DNA of 64,000 nt from an uncultured Dysgonomonas sp. (GCF_934668725.1 NZ_CAKUOF010000002.1:62001-126000); one strand, 5' to 3'. Shown: positions 51,644-61,222, counted from the first letter of the stretch. Made by a program: numbers and translations. The notes: generated from the letters alone by a model not told the origin.

Positions 51644-51651
51644 CAAATATA
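51644..51651 (-). promoter_or_regulatory. Candidate -7 box for the large hydrolase
   Basis: Minus-strand TATATTTG, an exact TAnnTTTG match, 21 bp before the start codon. Confidence 0.4.
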
Positions 51652-51866
51652 TATTGTTGTATTTTTTCTTTCGCTCGACCTATATGTTTACACTTTGTGA
51701 GTAAATATCCCTACATCTGAATAACAAATAGATTCGAAACCTTAAAAATAATTATTTATTATAATATTCGAGTAATAAAATGGCAAGAGAATACCGAATT
51801 AAGCAAGTTCAACCAACTTATTTTCTAAAAGAGACATAATTAATCTCTCATTTTATCAGATTAATG

Positions 51867-51874
51867 TATCTTTG
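51867..51874 (+). promoter_or_regulatory. Candidate -7 box for the PfkB-family kinase
   Basis: TATCTTTG, an exact TAnnTTTG match, with a 121-bp leader. The rest of 51652-51995 holds nothing else I can name. Confidence 0.4.
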
Positions 51875-51995
51875 GGACTTATTTGAAATAAAAGAGAGTA
51901 TTTAATGATTGTTTTTCAATGATAATGGGCTTAAGTCCTTATACTTGTGAAATAATAACAAGGCTTATAAGCTTAGAAATAATCAATTTTTAATA

Positions 51996-52913
51996 ATGAC
52001 TAATTACGATATTTGTTGTGTAGGGCATCTTACGTTAGATAAAATAGTTACGCCCAAAGATACTGTTTATATGTCGGGAGGAGCCTCCTTTTACTTTTCG
52101 AATGCGGTGAGTAATCTCGATTCCAATTATATATTGGTGGCAGGGCTAGCCGAATCGGAAATGAATGCTGTAGAAGCATTACGTGCCAAAGGGTTGACTG
52201 TGAATGTTATGATATGTAGCCATAGTCACTATTTCGAAAATATATATGGAGAGAATCAGGATAACCGTACACAACGAGTTTTAGCCAAAGCCGATCCGTT
52301 TACTATGGATGTAATGGGGGATATTCATGCCAAATACTTTCATATCGGGGCATTGATGGCGGACGACTTTTCAGTTGATTTTGTGAAAGAGTTATCCAAG
52401 AGAGGGCGTATTTCTGTCGACTGTCAAGGATATTTGCGTGAAGTGCGTGGAACTGAAGTTCATCCTGTAGACTGGACTGATAAGCTCGAAGTGTTGCAGT
52501 ATGTTGATGTACTTAAAGCAAACGAGATGGAGATGAAAGTCATTACAGGCACAACCGATGTTTACGAAGCCGGGCGTATGTTATACAAATGGGGTGTAAA
52601 AGAAGTATTGCTCACATTAGGCAGCATGGGATCGGTTATCTATGATGGTAAAGACTTTACAATGGTTCCGGCTTATCATGCAGATGTAGTGGATGCCACA
52701 GGATGCGGTGATACTTATATGGCAGGATATTTATACAAGAGAGCCAAAGGAGCCAGCATGGAAGAATCGGCCAAATTTGCAGCCGCCGTTGCAACTATTA
52801 AAATTGAAGCATTCGGACCTTTTACAGGAACCGAAGCAGACGTTCAGAAGATAATGGAAACCAGAGAAGCTAAATTGCCGGATGCAGAAGTATTAGCCAG
52901 TTTGGTCTTTTAA
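51996..52913 (+). CDS. PfkB-family carbohydrate kinase
   Basis: 305 residues, the normal size. The ribokinase-type fold shows the N-terminal substrate region (CCVGHLTLDKIVTP; MSGGASFYFSNAVSNL) and the C-terminal PfkB signature DATGCGDTYMAGYLYK with the catalytic Asp in the GCGD turn. It phosphorylates a sugar, polyol or nucleoside with ATP in the cytoplasm; the substrate is not clear. It is monocistronic and ends at a strong terminator. Confidence 0.93.
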   Translation: MTNYDICCVGHLTLDKIVTPKDTVYMSGGASFYFSNAVSNLDSNYILVAGLAESEMNAVEALRAKGLTVNVMICSHSHYFENIYGENQDNRTQRVLAKADPFTMDVMGDIHAKYFHIGALMADDFSVDFVKELSKRGRISVDCQGYLREVRGTEVHPVDWTDKLEVLQYVDVLKANEMEMKVITGTTDVYEAGRMLYKWGVKEVLLTLGSMGSVIYDGKDFTMVPAYHADVVDATGCGDTYMAGYLYKRAKGASMEESAKFAAAVATIKIEAFGPFTGTEADVQKIMETREAKLPDAEVLASLVF

Positions 52914-52935
52914 ATAAAGTAAAAGCGAAAAATAG

Positions 52936-52967
52936 AAAAAGGTTGTCCGTTTCGGGGCAACCTTTTT
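52936..52967 (+). terminator. Terminator after the PfkB-family kinase
   Basis: AAAAAGGTTG (52936-52945) pairs with CAACCTTTTT (52958-52967), followed by more Ts. It lies 22 bp after the stop. Confidence 0.85.
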
Positions 52968-53003
52968 TTATGTAGTTTTATGATATCTCTATAAATAAAA
53001 AGT

Positions 53004-54197
53004 TTAAGATCTTTCTTTCATTGCATTAGTAAAGGTAGTAAGTGCTACTATAACCAAACCAAGTAAACCTACTAAAATATATGCATATTTCATATTCAGG
53101 CTCTGTGATATAGACCCGATAAGCAAAGGTGCGACTAATGAACCTACAAAGCTTATTGTTGAAAGTATTGTCAAAGCAATACTTGTTGGCATCTTCGACT
53201 TCTCGCCAACAACACTATATATGGTAGGAACCATACACGAAATACCCAGACCTACACACATAAAACCTAAAGAACATAGTATGATACTTGGAAACAGAGC
53301 AGATATAAACATACCTATAAATATAAGGGCACCTGCTATTTGTATCGTACGTTGTTTTCCAAAAAGTTGATATGCTTTGTTCGTCAGGAAACGTCCTGTA
53401 GTCATCATGATCATAAATACAAGGAATCCTATTTGTAAAGATTTAGGAGCTTTTACGATAGACTCAAAATATATACCTCCCCAGTCAAACATGGCACTTT
53501 CTACGATCAATGCACACAACCCGATAATACCCAATTGAATCAGTATCAGTTCGGGCATTTTCAGTTTTTTCTTTGGAGTTTCTTCTATCGATTTTATTTC
53601 TTCTATTACAGGGCTCGTTTTTAAGTCGGGTTGTAACACCGATTTGTTCAAAAGCCACGATAGTATAATCAGTGCAAGTATTCCTGTGAAGTGGTAAGCA
53701 TGACTGATTTGGAAATTTATCATAGCAAATCCTATAACTGCACCAAAACAAGCAGCTAAACTCCATGCACCGTGAAAAGATCCCATAATGGTTTTACCGA
53801 AGATCTTCTCAATACCTATTGCCTGAGTGTTTAGAGATATGTCGGTGAGATTCCAAAATATACCGAATAAAAACAGGCATGTACCTAATATGTAAATGTT
53901 AGAGCTTATACCAATCAGAAATAAGGATAGTGCATATCCTAAAATAGCTATCTGAACCATAATACGGCTACCGAATTTAGATACAGTATACCCGGCTAAA
54001 GGAATAGCCAGAAACTTACCTACAGGTATCATAAATAATATAAGTCCCCATATAAAGGTGTCACTTACTTGCAGGGCATCTTTGATATCGGGTATCCGAC
54101 TCGCCCAACTGGCAAAGCATAAGCCTTGACATAAGAAAAATGTAAGCACTCCTAATCTGATTTTCTCTAAGGAACGCTCTTGTATTGTATTCGACAT
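53004..54197 (-). CDS. Major facilitator superfamily transporter
   Basis: 397 residues with twelve predicted membrane helices and a cytoplasmic loop in the middle (about 195-220, KTSPVIEEIKSIEETPKKKLKM). The first helix (VLTFFLCQGLCFASWASRIPDIKDAL) and loop 2-3 (GYTVSKFGSRIMVQ) resemble the YbjJ/FucP-like sugar MFS group. The substrate is unknown; the convergent sugar kinase suggests a sugar, but the genes are not co-transcribed. A TATTTTTG box lies at 54221-54228. Confidence 0.9.
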   Translation of the reverse strand: MSNTIQERSLEKIRLGVLTFFLCQGLCFASWASRIPDIKDALQVSDTFIWGLILFMIPVGKFLAIPLAGYTVSKFGSRIMVQIAILGYALSLFLIGISSNIYILGTCLFLFGIFWNLTDISLNTQAIGIEKIFGKTIMGSFHGAWSLAACFGAVIGFAMINFQISHAYHFTGILALIILSWLLNKSVLQPDLKTSPVIEEIKSIEETPKKKLKMPELILIQLGIIGLCALIVESAMFDWGGIYFESIVKAPKSLQIGFLVFMIMMTTGRFLTNKAYQLFGKQRTIQIAGALIFIGMFISALFPSIILCSLGFMCVGLGISCMVPTIYSVVGEKSKMPTSIALTILSTISFVGSLVAPLLIGSISQSLNMKYAYILVGLLGLVIVALTTFTNAMKERS

Positions 54198-54220
54198 TTC
54201 TATTAATTATTAAAATTGCA

Positions 54221-54228
54221 CAAAAATA
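54221..54228 (-). promoter_or_regulatory. Candidate -7 box for the MFS transporter
   Basis: Minus-strand TATTTTTG, an exact TAnnTTTG match, 24 bp before the start. Confidence 0.4.
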
Positions 54229-55480
54229 CAAAACTTGTACTATTATGAGCTATGTTATCCAGGTTATTCAAGTATGGTATTGTATCTATTTTTAGGGCTA
54301 TTTGATGAAATTTCTGTTTGTTTTGTTAATGTCTTATTAATGAGCTATTTTTGTTTATTATTATAGTGTTATATATAAGAGATTCGGTGTTTTCTTAATA
54401 CTAATTTATTGTGTCTTTATATCAGTTCTTTCGTGTTATACTATCTCATTTTAGTTTTTTATCGTGTATCTGTTCTGGTTTTACTAATTTTTTTTGTTGT
54501 TATTTAATTGCTTGTTAATAAGATGTTTATGTCTGTAATTATCCTATTATAATATAGTGATTTTGTATATATATCCTATCTTATTATAGTATTATATTTA
54601 GGTAAATACTTCATGCTTTATTTTTATGGAATTATCATTATTGCATTTTTGTTCTATGCATGATTTTTTGCAGATAAAATAAGTTGCTGCAACTAAATTT
54701 ATTATCAGACTGGAGTGTATATTGCTATATATCTTGAATAAAATCGCTGTTTTTTCTATTCTATAAATTCGATATTTACGGGTATATGTTAGAAAGATTT
54801 TAAATATTCAATTCTCAGAGAGATTAAAATATTCCTTATTTTTATCAGTCGTTGTGAATTTATATTCCTAATTCTCTAATTTTTAAAGATCTATATATTT
54901 TTTACTTTCAATTTTTATAAAATTACATGAATGAAATAATCATGAGATTTGTTTTGTAATCTGCATCGGCTAAATTTTCTAAAAGTATTGTATCTATTTG
55001 TAAATAAGAAGTTTGTATTTCCGAGGTTTATTCTACATTCTATTTCTCTATACCATATAATGGAGATTATTTTCTATTGCTTCTTTATAGTTTTCATATT
55101 CGGACTGTAGTTTATCTTCTTGCTTTAATTTGTTGATTATAAATTGTTTATGTTGTGTTATTCTGGATTTATATTATTTAATATCATAGGCTTATTTATT
55201 AAGCTGATTATTTGCTATTTTAGCATGAAAAGTGTTTCTTTGTATAAGATCTGGGCGGTTACCTATACCCATTTTAATATTTTCATTCCTCTATATTTTT
55301 ATCAGATCGCTTACTTCCCTCATTTCAAGTCTTTTTTTATCAAATAATTTACTTGTATTACTGTATTCTATTTTAGTATACATCTTTGTTGGTTTTATTA
55401 TTATAGTATTATAATTTAGTATATTTTATCGGTATTTGCTTTTTTTATTTTAGCAATATTAAACTCTCCTTTTCGCCTAA
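54229..55480. other. 1.25-kb very AT-rich region without a convincing gene
   Basis: No frame here has gene-like composition; two hydrophobic frames near 55144-55414 are what T-rich sequence produces by chance. The plus strand is markedly T-rich. A degenerate motif, TTATTATAGTATTATA with variants, occurs near 54355-54373, 54581-54600 and 55395-55418. No promoter pair, riboswitch or hairpin of note was seen. Confidence 0.6.
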
Positions 55481-55485
55481 AATAA

Positions 55486-55493
55486 TACCTTTG
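55486..55493 (+). promoter_or_regulatory. Candidate -7 box for the cobT2-cobS-cobC cluster
   Basis: TACCTTTG, an exact TAnnTTTG match, 39 bp before cobT copy 2. There is no room for a cobalamin riboswitch between it and the gene. Confidence 0.5.
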
Positions 55494-55532
55494 TTATCTG
55501 ATCGAATAATGTAAATGTTGATTACTTAAACT

Positions 55533-56576
55533 ATGCTTCAATTTAATATCAAAACGCCTGATGAAGGTATTCTCTCTGCAATTCAAGATAAAATAGATAA
55601 TCTTACTAAGCCTAAAGGCTCTCTGGGTATTTTAGAGAAATTAGCTCTTCAAATAGGCTGGATACAACAAACACTTACGCCGTCATTAAATAATCCTGTA
55701 CATATAGTTTTTGCAGCCGATCATGGTATTGCTGAAGAAGGGGTAAGCCCATCGCCTCAGGAAGTAACCAGACAAATGATATATAACTTTCTGGAAGGTG
55801 GAGCAGGAGTCAATTTTCTGGCACGTCAACATGGCTTTAAATTGAAAGTGGTAGATGGAGGTGTTAACTACGATTTCGATCTGACAGACGACCGGATTAT
55901 ACATCGAAAAATCAGAAAAGGAACCCGAAGCTATTTGTATCAGCCTGCCATGTTGATGGATGAATTCGATCAAGCTATCGAAGTTGGAGCTGAAGTGGTT
56001 CAGCAATGTTACGATGAAGGCTCCAATGTGGTATGTTTTGGCGAAATGGGAATAACCAATACCTCATCGTCTGCCATCTGGATGAATACATTTACGGGTA
56101 TACTTTTGCGTGACTGTGTTGGGGCGGGATCGGATCATGCCAGAACAATTATTGAACATAAATATAAAATTCTCAGACAAGCTACCGATAATTATCAGGG
56201 AGATGGTACTACTATTGATGTAATGCGTCATTTTGGCGGCTTCGAGATGGTTATGACTGTGGGGGGGATGCTAAAAGCTGCCGAGCTCGGAATGATTATT
56301 CTAGTGGATGGATTCATAATGACTTCATGTATTTTAGCGGCAGCACGCATCAACAGAGATGTGCTTCATTATGCAGTATTCGGACATCAGGGGGATGAGA
56401 CAGGGCATAAAACCTTGCTCGAATTTCTGAAGGTGAAACCGATACTTCATCTCGATATGAGGTTAGGGGAGGGCACAGGTGCACTATGTGCTTACCCTAT
56501 AATCGAATCGGCTGTGAGAATGATTAACGAAATGAATTCATTTAAAGCTATAGAGGTTACAAAATACTTCGATTGA
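55533..56576 (+). CDS. cobT: Nicotinate-nucleotide:base phosphoribosyltransferase (CobT), copy 2
   Basis: 347 residues, colinear with cobT copy 1 from the first residue (MLQFNI) to the last (VTKYF). The same motifs are present: KPKGSLGILE, AADHGIAEEGVSPSP, GEMGITNTSSS and the catalytic Glu312 in RLGEGTGALCAYP. It makes alpha-ribazole phosphate from a lower-ligand base. Differences such as GSDHARTIIEHK versus GCDHTGNIMEHK may reflect base choice. It is first in a late B12 cluster with cobS and cobC and has no riboswitch. Confidence 0.97.
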   Translation: MLQFNIKTPDEGILSAIQDKIDNLTKPKGSLGILEKLALQIGWIQQTLTPSLNNPVHIVFAADHGIAEEGVSPSPQEVTRQMIYNFLEGGAGVNFLARQHGFKLKVVDGGVNYDFDLTDDRIIHRKIRKGTRSYLYQPAMLMDEFDQAIEVGAEVVQQCYDEGSNVVCFGEMGITNTSSSAIWMNTFTGILLRDCVGAGSDHARTIIEHKYKILRQATDNYQGDGTTIDVMRHFGGFEMVMTVGGMLKAAELGMIILVDGFIMTSCILAAARINRDVLHYAVFGHQGDETGHKTLLEFLKVKPILHLDMRLGEGTGALCAYPIIESAVRMINEMNSFKAIEVTKYFD

Positions 56577-56665
56577 GTAGTTTTGAGTGAGATAAAAAGA
56601 CTAAATTAGCTGTCAGGTATACTTTCTTTACTTGAGTCATAAAAAGGTCTTAAACTTTGTACGAA

Positions 56666-57424
56666 ATGCGTCATCAGATGAATAATATTGGAGCAGCACT
56701 TATTTTCTTTACCCGCTTGCCATTTTGGCGAATATTTAAAGTACCTAACGAATATTTCAAACAGGTAATTAACTATTGGTCGGTAGTAGGGTGGCTTACA
56801 GGAACGGTTATGGCTGGAGTATTGTGGGGGGCTTCTCATGTATTTCCTCTGCATATAGCTGTTGTATTGGCTATATTGAGCCGTTTACTGATTACGGGTG
56901 CTTTGCATGAAGACGGATTAGCTGATTTTTTTGACGGTTTCGGAGGTGGAACTTCCAAAGAACGGATTCTGGCGATAATGAAAGACTCGCACATCGGTAC
57001 TTATGGAGTACTTAGCCTTATCTTTTATTTTCTGCTTTTATTTCTTTTGATATCATCGATTCCTTTGCATATTGCTTGCTTTGTTATCATGGCAGGTGAT
57101 CCGCTTTGTAAATTTATAGGTTCGCTCATAACACTGCGTCTGCCTTATGCACGTAACGAAGAAACGAGCAAAGCTAAAATGGTTTACAGATCAATGGGTA
57201 TTCGAACATTTATACTTTCTTCGGTGTTTGGATTAATGCCTTTTATCGTTTTATTGCCGATGAAGTTGTGGTTGGGAGTTGTTTTTCCGATATTGATATT
57301 TTTATTACTGACCTCATTGATGAATAAAAAGATACAAGGTTATACCGGCGATTGCTGCGGAGCCTTATTCCTGATGTGTGAATTATCGTTTTATTTGAGT
57401 ATTGTAGCATTATGTACTTATTAA
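56666..57424 (+). CDS. cobS: Adenosylcobinamide-GDP ribazoletransferase (cobalamin synthase, CobS/CobV)
   Basis: 252 residues from the ATG at 56666; another ATG at 56678 is possible, while a TTG at 56657 is less likely. The start MNNIGAALIFFTRLPFW is the family hallmark, followed by HEDGLADFFDGFGGGTSKER (metal-binding acidic motif) and several membrane helices, ending with GYTGDCCGALFLMCE. It joins adenosylcobinamide-GDP with alpha-ribazole (phosphate) in the inner membrane. It lies 89 bp after cobT copy 2 and before cobC. Confidence 0.96.
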   Translation: MRHQMNNIGAALIFFTRLPFWRIFKVPNEYFKQVINYWSVVGWLTGTVMAGVLWGASHVFPLHIAVVLAILSRLLITGALHEDGLADFFDGFGGGTSKERILAIMKDSHIGTYGVLSLIFYFLLLFLLISSIPLHIACFVIMAGDPLCKFIGSLITLRLPYARNEETSKAKMVYRSMGIRTFILSSVFGLMPFIVLLPMKLWLGVVFPILIFLLLTSLMNKKIQGYTGDCCGALFLMCELSFYLSIVALCTY

Positions 57425-57518
57425 GTTGTATTATTGGTTGCTCTGATTAAATGTTTTGAGCATAATTTATTTACGTTGGAAAACATATTTAGAAGAGCAG
57501 TGATCTAAAAATAAAAAT

Positions 57519-58049
57519 ATGAAATTGTATTTAATCCGACATACTTCCGTAGATGTGCCACAAGGTACGTGCTATGGACAATCTAATGTCCCCCTAAAAT
57601 CATCATTTGAAGAAGAGGCTGAAATTGTAAAACAAAACCTGAAAGGTATTGAATTTGATGCTATTTATTCGAGTCCATTGAGCCGTTGTCGCAAGTTAGC
57701 CCGATATTGTGGATTTCAGGATGATGTGCAATGGATAGACCGTCTGAAGGAGATGTACTTCGGCGAATGGGAGATGATGCCTTGGGATCATATTGATGAT
57801 GAGAATATCGAAAGTTGGTATGAGAATTGGGTGCATCTGCCTGCAACAGGAGGCGAATCGTTTAAGATGCTGTATGACAGGGTGGCTTCGTTTCTGGATG
57901 AAGTAAAAGAACAGAACCCTGAAAATGTAGCAATATTTACCCATGGAGGAGTAATCAATTGTGTGAAAGTGTATGCAGGTGATTCTACCTTGGAGAATGC
58001 TTTTGATACAATACCTGCGTACGGAGAAATAGTTTGCTTTGATATTTGA
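57519..58049 (+). CDS. cobC: Alpha-ribazole phosphatase (CobC)
   Basis: 176 residues of the histidine phosphatase family. The catalytic RHT motif is at residues 6-8 (LIRHTSVDVP), the second His is in IFTHGGVINC, and the family-typical EMYFGEWEMMPW and PATGGESF are present. It removes phosphate from alpha-ribazole 5'-phosphate (or from cobalamin 5'-phosphate). Its place after cobT and cobS supports CobC over a general phosphoglycerate mutase. Confidence 0.94.
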   Translation: MKLYLIRHTSVDVPQGTCYGQSNVPLKSSFEEEAEIVKQNLKGIEFDAIYSSPLSRCRKLARYCGFQDDVQWIDRLKEMYFGEWEMMPWDHIDDENIESWYENWVHLPATGGESFKMLYDRVASFLDEVKEQNPENVAIFTHGGVINCVKVYAGDSTLENAFDTIPAYGEIVCFDI

Positions 58050-58213
58050 TATTTTCCGTTGCTTGTTTTTTTAATAAACTCAACAATTGTAGTTGAAAGA
58101 TGTTGTATTATTTAAGTAACAGCAAATATCTAATTATACACTTTATAGGATAATATATCGTTGTTATGTTTGTCAAATAAAAGAGAAAGTCTGAAACTTT
58201 AATTGGAGGAATT

Positions 58214-58783
58214 ATGAATAAGAAATCAGGGAAAATAAAAAAAGCATTAGAATATTCCTTAGCTTTTGTTGCTATCTTTTGGGTAATACAGGCTATTAAA
58301 TACCTGACTGGATCGACTTTGTCGGGTTTGGGTATTTTGCCCCGTTCTGTAGATGGTCTTCTCGGAATTATTACAGCACCATTGATTCATGCTGATTTTC
58401 AACATTTGATAGCAAATACTTTACCTTTCTTTTTCTTAAGTTGTCTGTTGTTTGTGTTTTATGAAAAACGAGCTTCTCTTTATTTGTTTCTGATCTGGAT
58501 TACTGCCGGACTGATTACATGGATCATAGGACGCTATGCTGCACATATCGGTGCAAGCGGTGTGATCTATGGACTGGCATCTTTTCTTGTATTTGGAGGG
58601 ATATTCAGTAAAAACTGGAAGTTAATATTGGTTTCTATATTGGTACTAATCTTTTATTCAGGTTTGATCTGGGGTATATTTCCAACCGAAAGTCATGTTT
58701 CGTGGGAAGGGCATCTTGCAGGTGCTTTAAGTGGCTTATTGTGGGCATTTGTTTATCGAAAGACATTGCAACGATCTCTATAA
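58214..58783 (+). CDS. Rhomboid-family intramembrane serine protease
   Basis: 189 residues, six predicted membrane helices. Rhomboid motifs: the catalytic Ser in IGASGVIYGLAS (about residue 117) and the catalytic His in WEGHLAGALSGLLW (about residue 176). A conserved HADFQHLIANTLPFF segment corresponds to the usual HxxxHxxxN region in helix 2. It cleaves membrane protein substrates within the bilayer; targets are unknown. It is a short form without extra domains, separated by 164 bp from cobC. Confidence 0.92.
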   Translation: MNKKSGKIKKALEYSLAFVAIFWVIQAIKYLTGSTLSGLGILPRSVDGLLGIITAPLIHADFQHLIANTLPFFFLSCLLFVFYEKRASLYLFLIWITAGLITWIIGRYAAHIGASGVIYGLASFLVFGGIFSKNWKLILVSILVLIFYSGLIWGIFPTESHVSWEGHLAGALSGLLWAFVYRKTLQRSL

Positions 58784-58795
58784 GCAGATATTTCT

Positions 58796-58803
58796 TATAT
58801 TTG
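58796..58803 (+). promoter_or_regulatory. Candidate -7 box for the fibre-like secreted genes
   Basis: TATATTTG, an exact TAnnTTTG match, 27 bp before the truncated gene at 58831 and about 145 bp before the intact gene at 58949. Confidence 0.45.
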
Positions 58804-58830
58804 CAGCCTTAAATAATTCATGTAAACTTT

Positions 58831-58923
58831 ATGAGAAAACACATTCTTTTCTTTATGCTTTGTGCAAGCTCAACTTTCTCGGTTCTTGCTCAATGGACTA
58901 ATAGTAATAATGTGTTACTATAG
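58831..58923 (+). pseudogene. Truncated secreted-protein gene (signal peptide plus about 10 residues)
   Basis: ATG opens a 30-codon frame that is almost wholly a signal peptide (MRKHILFFMLCASSTFSVLA) followed by QWTNSNNVLL and a TAG. QWTNSNN..L is a common mature start of Bacteroidetes fibre-like proteins such as the next gene. It has a good -7 box 27 bp upstream. It is best read as the remnant N-terminus of a relative of the 58949 gene, cut by a stop or deletion. A leader peptide is the alternative. Confidence 0.55.
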
Positions 58924-58948
58924 ATAATAACTGTTTAAAATATAAATA

Positions 58949-59749
58949 ATGAAATCTTTTTTACTACTAGTTTTAACTCTGTTAACAATAACGGATTTGT
59001 TTTCTCAGGATAATTATTTTAGGTATAATGGTGGTGCCGATGTTGATTTTAGGTGCTTGGCTAGAGGTTCAGGAGGAAGGGCTTTGGTGCATGATACTAA
59101 TAATACATTGACTCTAAATTATGAGAATGATTTTACAGGTGGTGTGAAAATTGGAAGTAAATTAATAATAAATGGATATGCGTCTATGGGCGTAGATATA
59201 CCAACTTATACAGTCGGAGAGGGGAGTCGTTTGTACTTTAGGGGAGTTGCAGCTAATACAGACGAAATGTTTATATTTAAATTTAACAGAGATGCCAATA
59301 AGACTGATTTGCGTGTAAATATTGGTGATGATGGTGATGGTGATGACCGATTTGTCATAGGGAATACATTTTCGGGTACTACGGATTGGCGTAACTTCTT
59401 TGTTGTTCTTAATAATGGAAGAGTAGGTATTGGTACTGAAGACCCAACAGAAAAACTGGATGTTCGTGGAACAATTTCTGCTACAGAAGTAAAAGTACAA
59501 GTCTTAACAGGTGCCGATCATGTCTTCAATACAAACTATGACTTGAAACCTTTATCCGAAGTAAAAGCCTTTGTTGAAGAAAACAAGCATCTGCCCGAAA
59601 TACCTTCCGAAAAGCATATGCAGGAGAATGGGCTTAATGTAAACGAGTTCCAAATCAAATTACTTCAAAAGATAGAAGAGTTGACTTTGTATGTAATAAA
59701 ACAAGATGAAGAAATTCAGAAGTTAAAAGAAGCTTTATCTGAAAAATAA
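58949..59749 (+). CDS. Secreted fibre-like protein with C-terminal coiled coil
   Basis: 266 residues with a signal peptide (about 1-19, TDLFSQ). A beta-rich body leads to the motif VGIGTEDPTEKLDVRGTISA (about 157-176) that is shared by phage-tail-fibre-like proteins of Bacteroidetes. The end is highly typical: ADHVFNTNYDLKPLSEV, then NKHLPEIPSEKHMQENG, then a heptad-like helix LLQKIEELTLYVIKQDEEI, probably a trimerising coiled coil. Probably exposed at the surface; function unknown. A truncated relative lies just upstream. Confidence 0.85.
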   Translation: MKSFLLLVLTLLTITDLFSQDNYFRYNGGADVDFRCLARGSGGRALVHDTNNTLTLNYENDFTGGVKIGSKLIINGYASMGVDIPTYTVGEGSRLYFRGVAANTDEMFIFKFNRDANKTDLRVNIGDDGDGDDRFVIGNTFSGTTDWRNFFVVLNNGRVGIGTEDPTEKLDVRGTISATEVKVQVLTGADHVFNTNYDLKPLSEVKAFVEENKHLPEIPSEKHMQENGLNVNEFQIKLLQKIEELTLYVIKQDEEIQKLKEALSEK

Positions 59750-59760
59750 AAGAAAAAATA

Positions 59761-59786
59761 AACGCATTTCCATTCGGGAATGCGTT
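59761..59786 (+). terminator. Terminator after the fibre-like gene
   Basis: AACGCATT (59761-59768) pairs with AATGCGTT (59779-59786), with extra CC/GG pairing inside and Ts after. It lies 11 bp after the stop. Confidence 0.8.
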
Positions 59787-59889
59787 CTTTGTTTTATTAT
59801 ATATTAATTAGAAAGAATAAGAATATACTTTGGCTTTTTACTAAGCTTTAGCTATTCTACTTTCGAAAGCAATAAAAAGGTGCGAGACC

Positions 59890-61167
59890 TTAATTCTGTT
59901 TTTTTATAACAACTTTAGGATGTCCTTGAGGCCGTTGTGTTTTATTTGTAGGACGAGCCTGATGTCCCCGACTTTTATTTCTGCTATTACTCTTTGTTTC
60001 CTCGGTTTTTAAAACAGGTATGATTGAAGATTGAGAAGGTAAATAATCGTGTTCCTCAATTACCGGAATATTCTTCTTGATAAGTTTGTGGATATCCTTT
60101 AATAAAGGCAATTCTTCACGATCGCAGAACGCAATAGCAACTCCACTACGACCTGCACGACCTGTACGTCCGATTCGATGTACGTAAGTTTCGGGAACGT
60201 TGGGTAAATCGAAGTTAAATACGTGTGAAAGATGATCCACATCTATTCCGCGTGCAGCAATATCGGTAGCAATAAGTACACGGGTTGTTTTATCTTTAAA
60301 ACTTTTTAATGCATTTTGACGTGCATTCTGGGATTTATTCCCATGAATAGCTTCGGTTTTTACACCCGCCTTGTTAAGGGCTCTAGCTATTTTGTCAGAA
60401 CCATGTTTGGTACGGGCAAAGACTAAAACGGATTCTAAATCTTTATTTTTCAGCAGATGGATAAGTAGGTTTACTTTATCTTTTTTATCCACATAGTACA
60501 ATGACTGGTCTATTTTATCAACGGTTGAAGATGCCGGTGTAACCTCTACTCGTGTAGGGTTATGTAATATTGTGCTTGCCAATTTGGCTATTTCGGTAGG
60601 CATGGTAGCCGAGAAGAAAAGCGATTGTCTTTGTTTAGGCAACAAGGGTAATATTTTCTTGATATCGTGTATAAAACCCATATCGAGCATTTGGTCAGCC
60701 TCATCCAATACGAAAAACTCGAGAGTTTTTAAACTTATATATTTTTGACTGATTAAGTCTAAAAGCCTTCCGGGAGTTGCAATAAGAATGTCAATACCTG
60801 CACGTAAGGCATCAGTTTGTTTCTTTTGGGGCACACCTCCATAGATAACTGTATGTCTTAATGAAGTATATTTACTGTATTCCTTCACATTTTCTTCAAT
60901 CTGTATGGCAAGCTCACGGGTCGGCGTTAATACAAGGGCTTTTATGCCTCTGCGTCCACCATGTGAATTTTCTTTATGTAGCAGTTGAATAATGGGAATG
61001 GAGAATGCTGCCGTTTTACCTGTTCCTGTCTGAGCTACACCGAGTAAGTCGTTACCCTCCAATAGGGTTGGTATTGCTTCAGCTTGTATAGGAGTTGGAG
61101 TTGTATAGTTTTGGTCTTTAAGAGCTTTCAATATAGGCTCTATGAGGTTTAATTGTTCAAATGTCAT
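59890..61167 (-). CDS. DEAD-box ATP-dependent RNA helicase (RhlE-type)
   Basis: 425 residues. All helicase motifs are present in order: Q motif (TPTPIQAEAIP), I (AQTGTGKT, 45-52), Ia (PTRELA), Ib (TPGR), II (DEAD, about 155), III (SAT), IV-V (VLVFARTKHG; TDIAARGID) and VI (HRIGRTGRAG). A basic, low-complexity tail (about 385-425; NKSRGHQARPTNKTQRPQGH) is typical for RNA binding. It unwinds structured RNA, for example in ribosome assembly or decay. It is monocistronic with a TATCTTTG -7 box at 61215-61222. Confidence 0.96.
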   Translation of the reverse strand: MTFEQLNLIEPILKALKDQNYTTPTPIQAEAIPTLLEGNDLLGVAQTGTGKTAAFSIPIIQLLHKENSHGGRRGIKALVLTPTRELAIQIEENVKEYSKYTSLRHTVIYGGVPQKKQTDALRAGIDILIATPGRLLDLISQKYISLKTLEFFVLDEADQMLDMGFIHDIKKILPLLPKQRQSLFFSATMPTEIAKLASTILHNPTRVEVTPASSTVDKIDQSLYYVDKKDKVNLLIHLLKNKDLESVLVFARTKHGSDKIARALNKAGVKTEAIHGNKSQNARQNALKSFKDKTTRVLIATDIAARGIDVDHLSHVFNFDLPNVPETYVHRIGRTGRAGRSGVAIAFCDREELPLLKDIHKLIKKNIPVIEEHDYLPSQSSIIPVLKTEETKSNSRNKSRGHQARPTNKTQRPQGHPKVVIKKQN

Positions 61168-61214
61168 ACTTTACATGTACCGTTCACACGGTATAAATCG
61201 TTTTTAGTGAGTGG

Positions 61215-61222
61215 CAAAGATA
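61215..61222 (-). promoter_or_regulatory. Candidate -7 box for the DEAD-box helicase
   Basis: Minus-strand TATCTTTG, an exact TAnnTTTG match, 48 bp before the start. Confidence 0.5.

Noticed and set aside
55144..55414. Two short hydrophobic frames in the AT-rich gap
   Set aside because: The composition is what T-rich DNA gives by chance; the frames overlap each other and have no promoter or family likeness.
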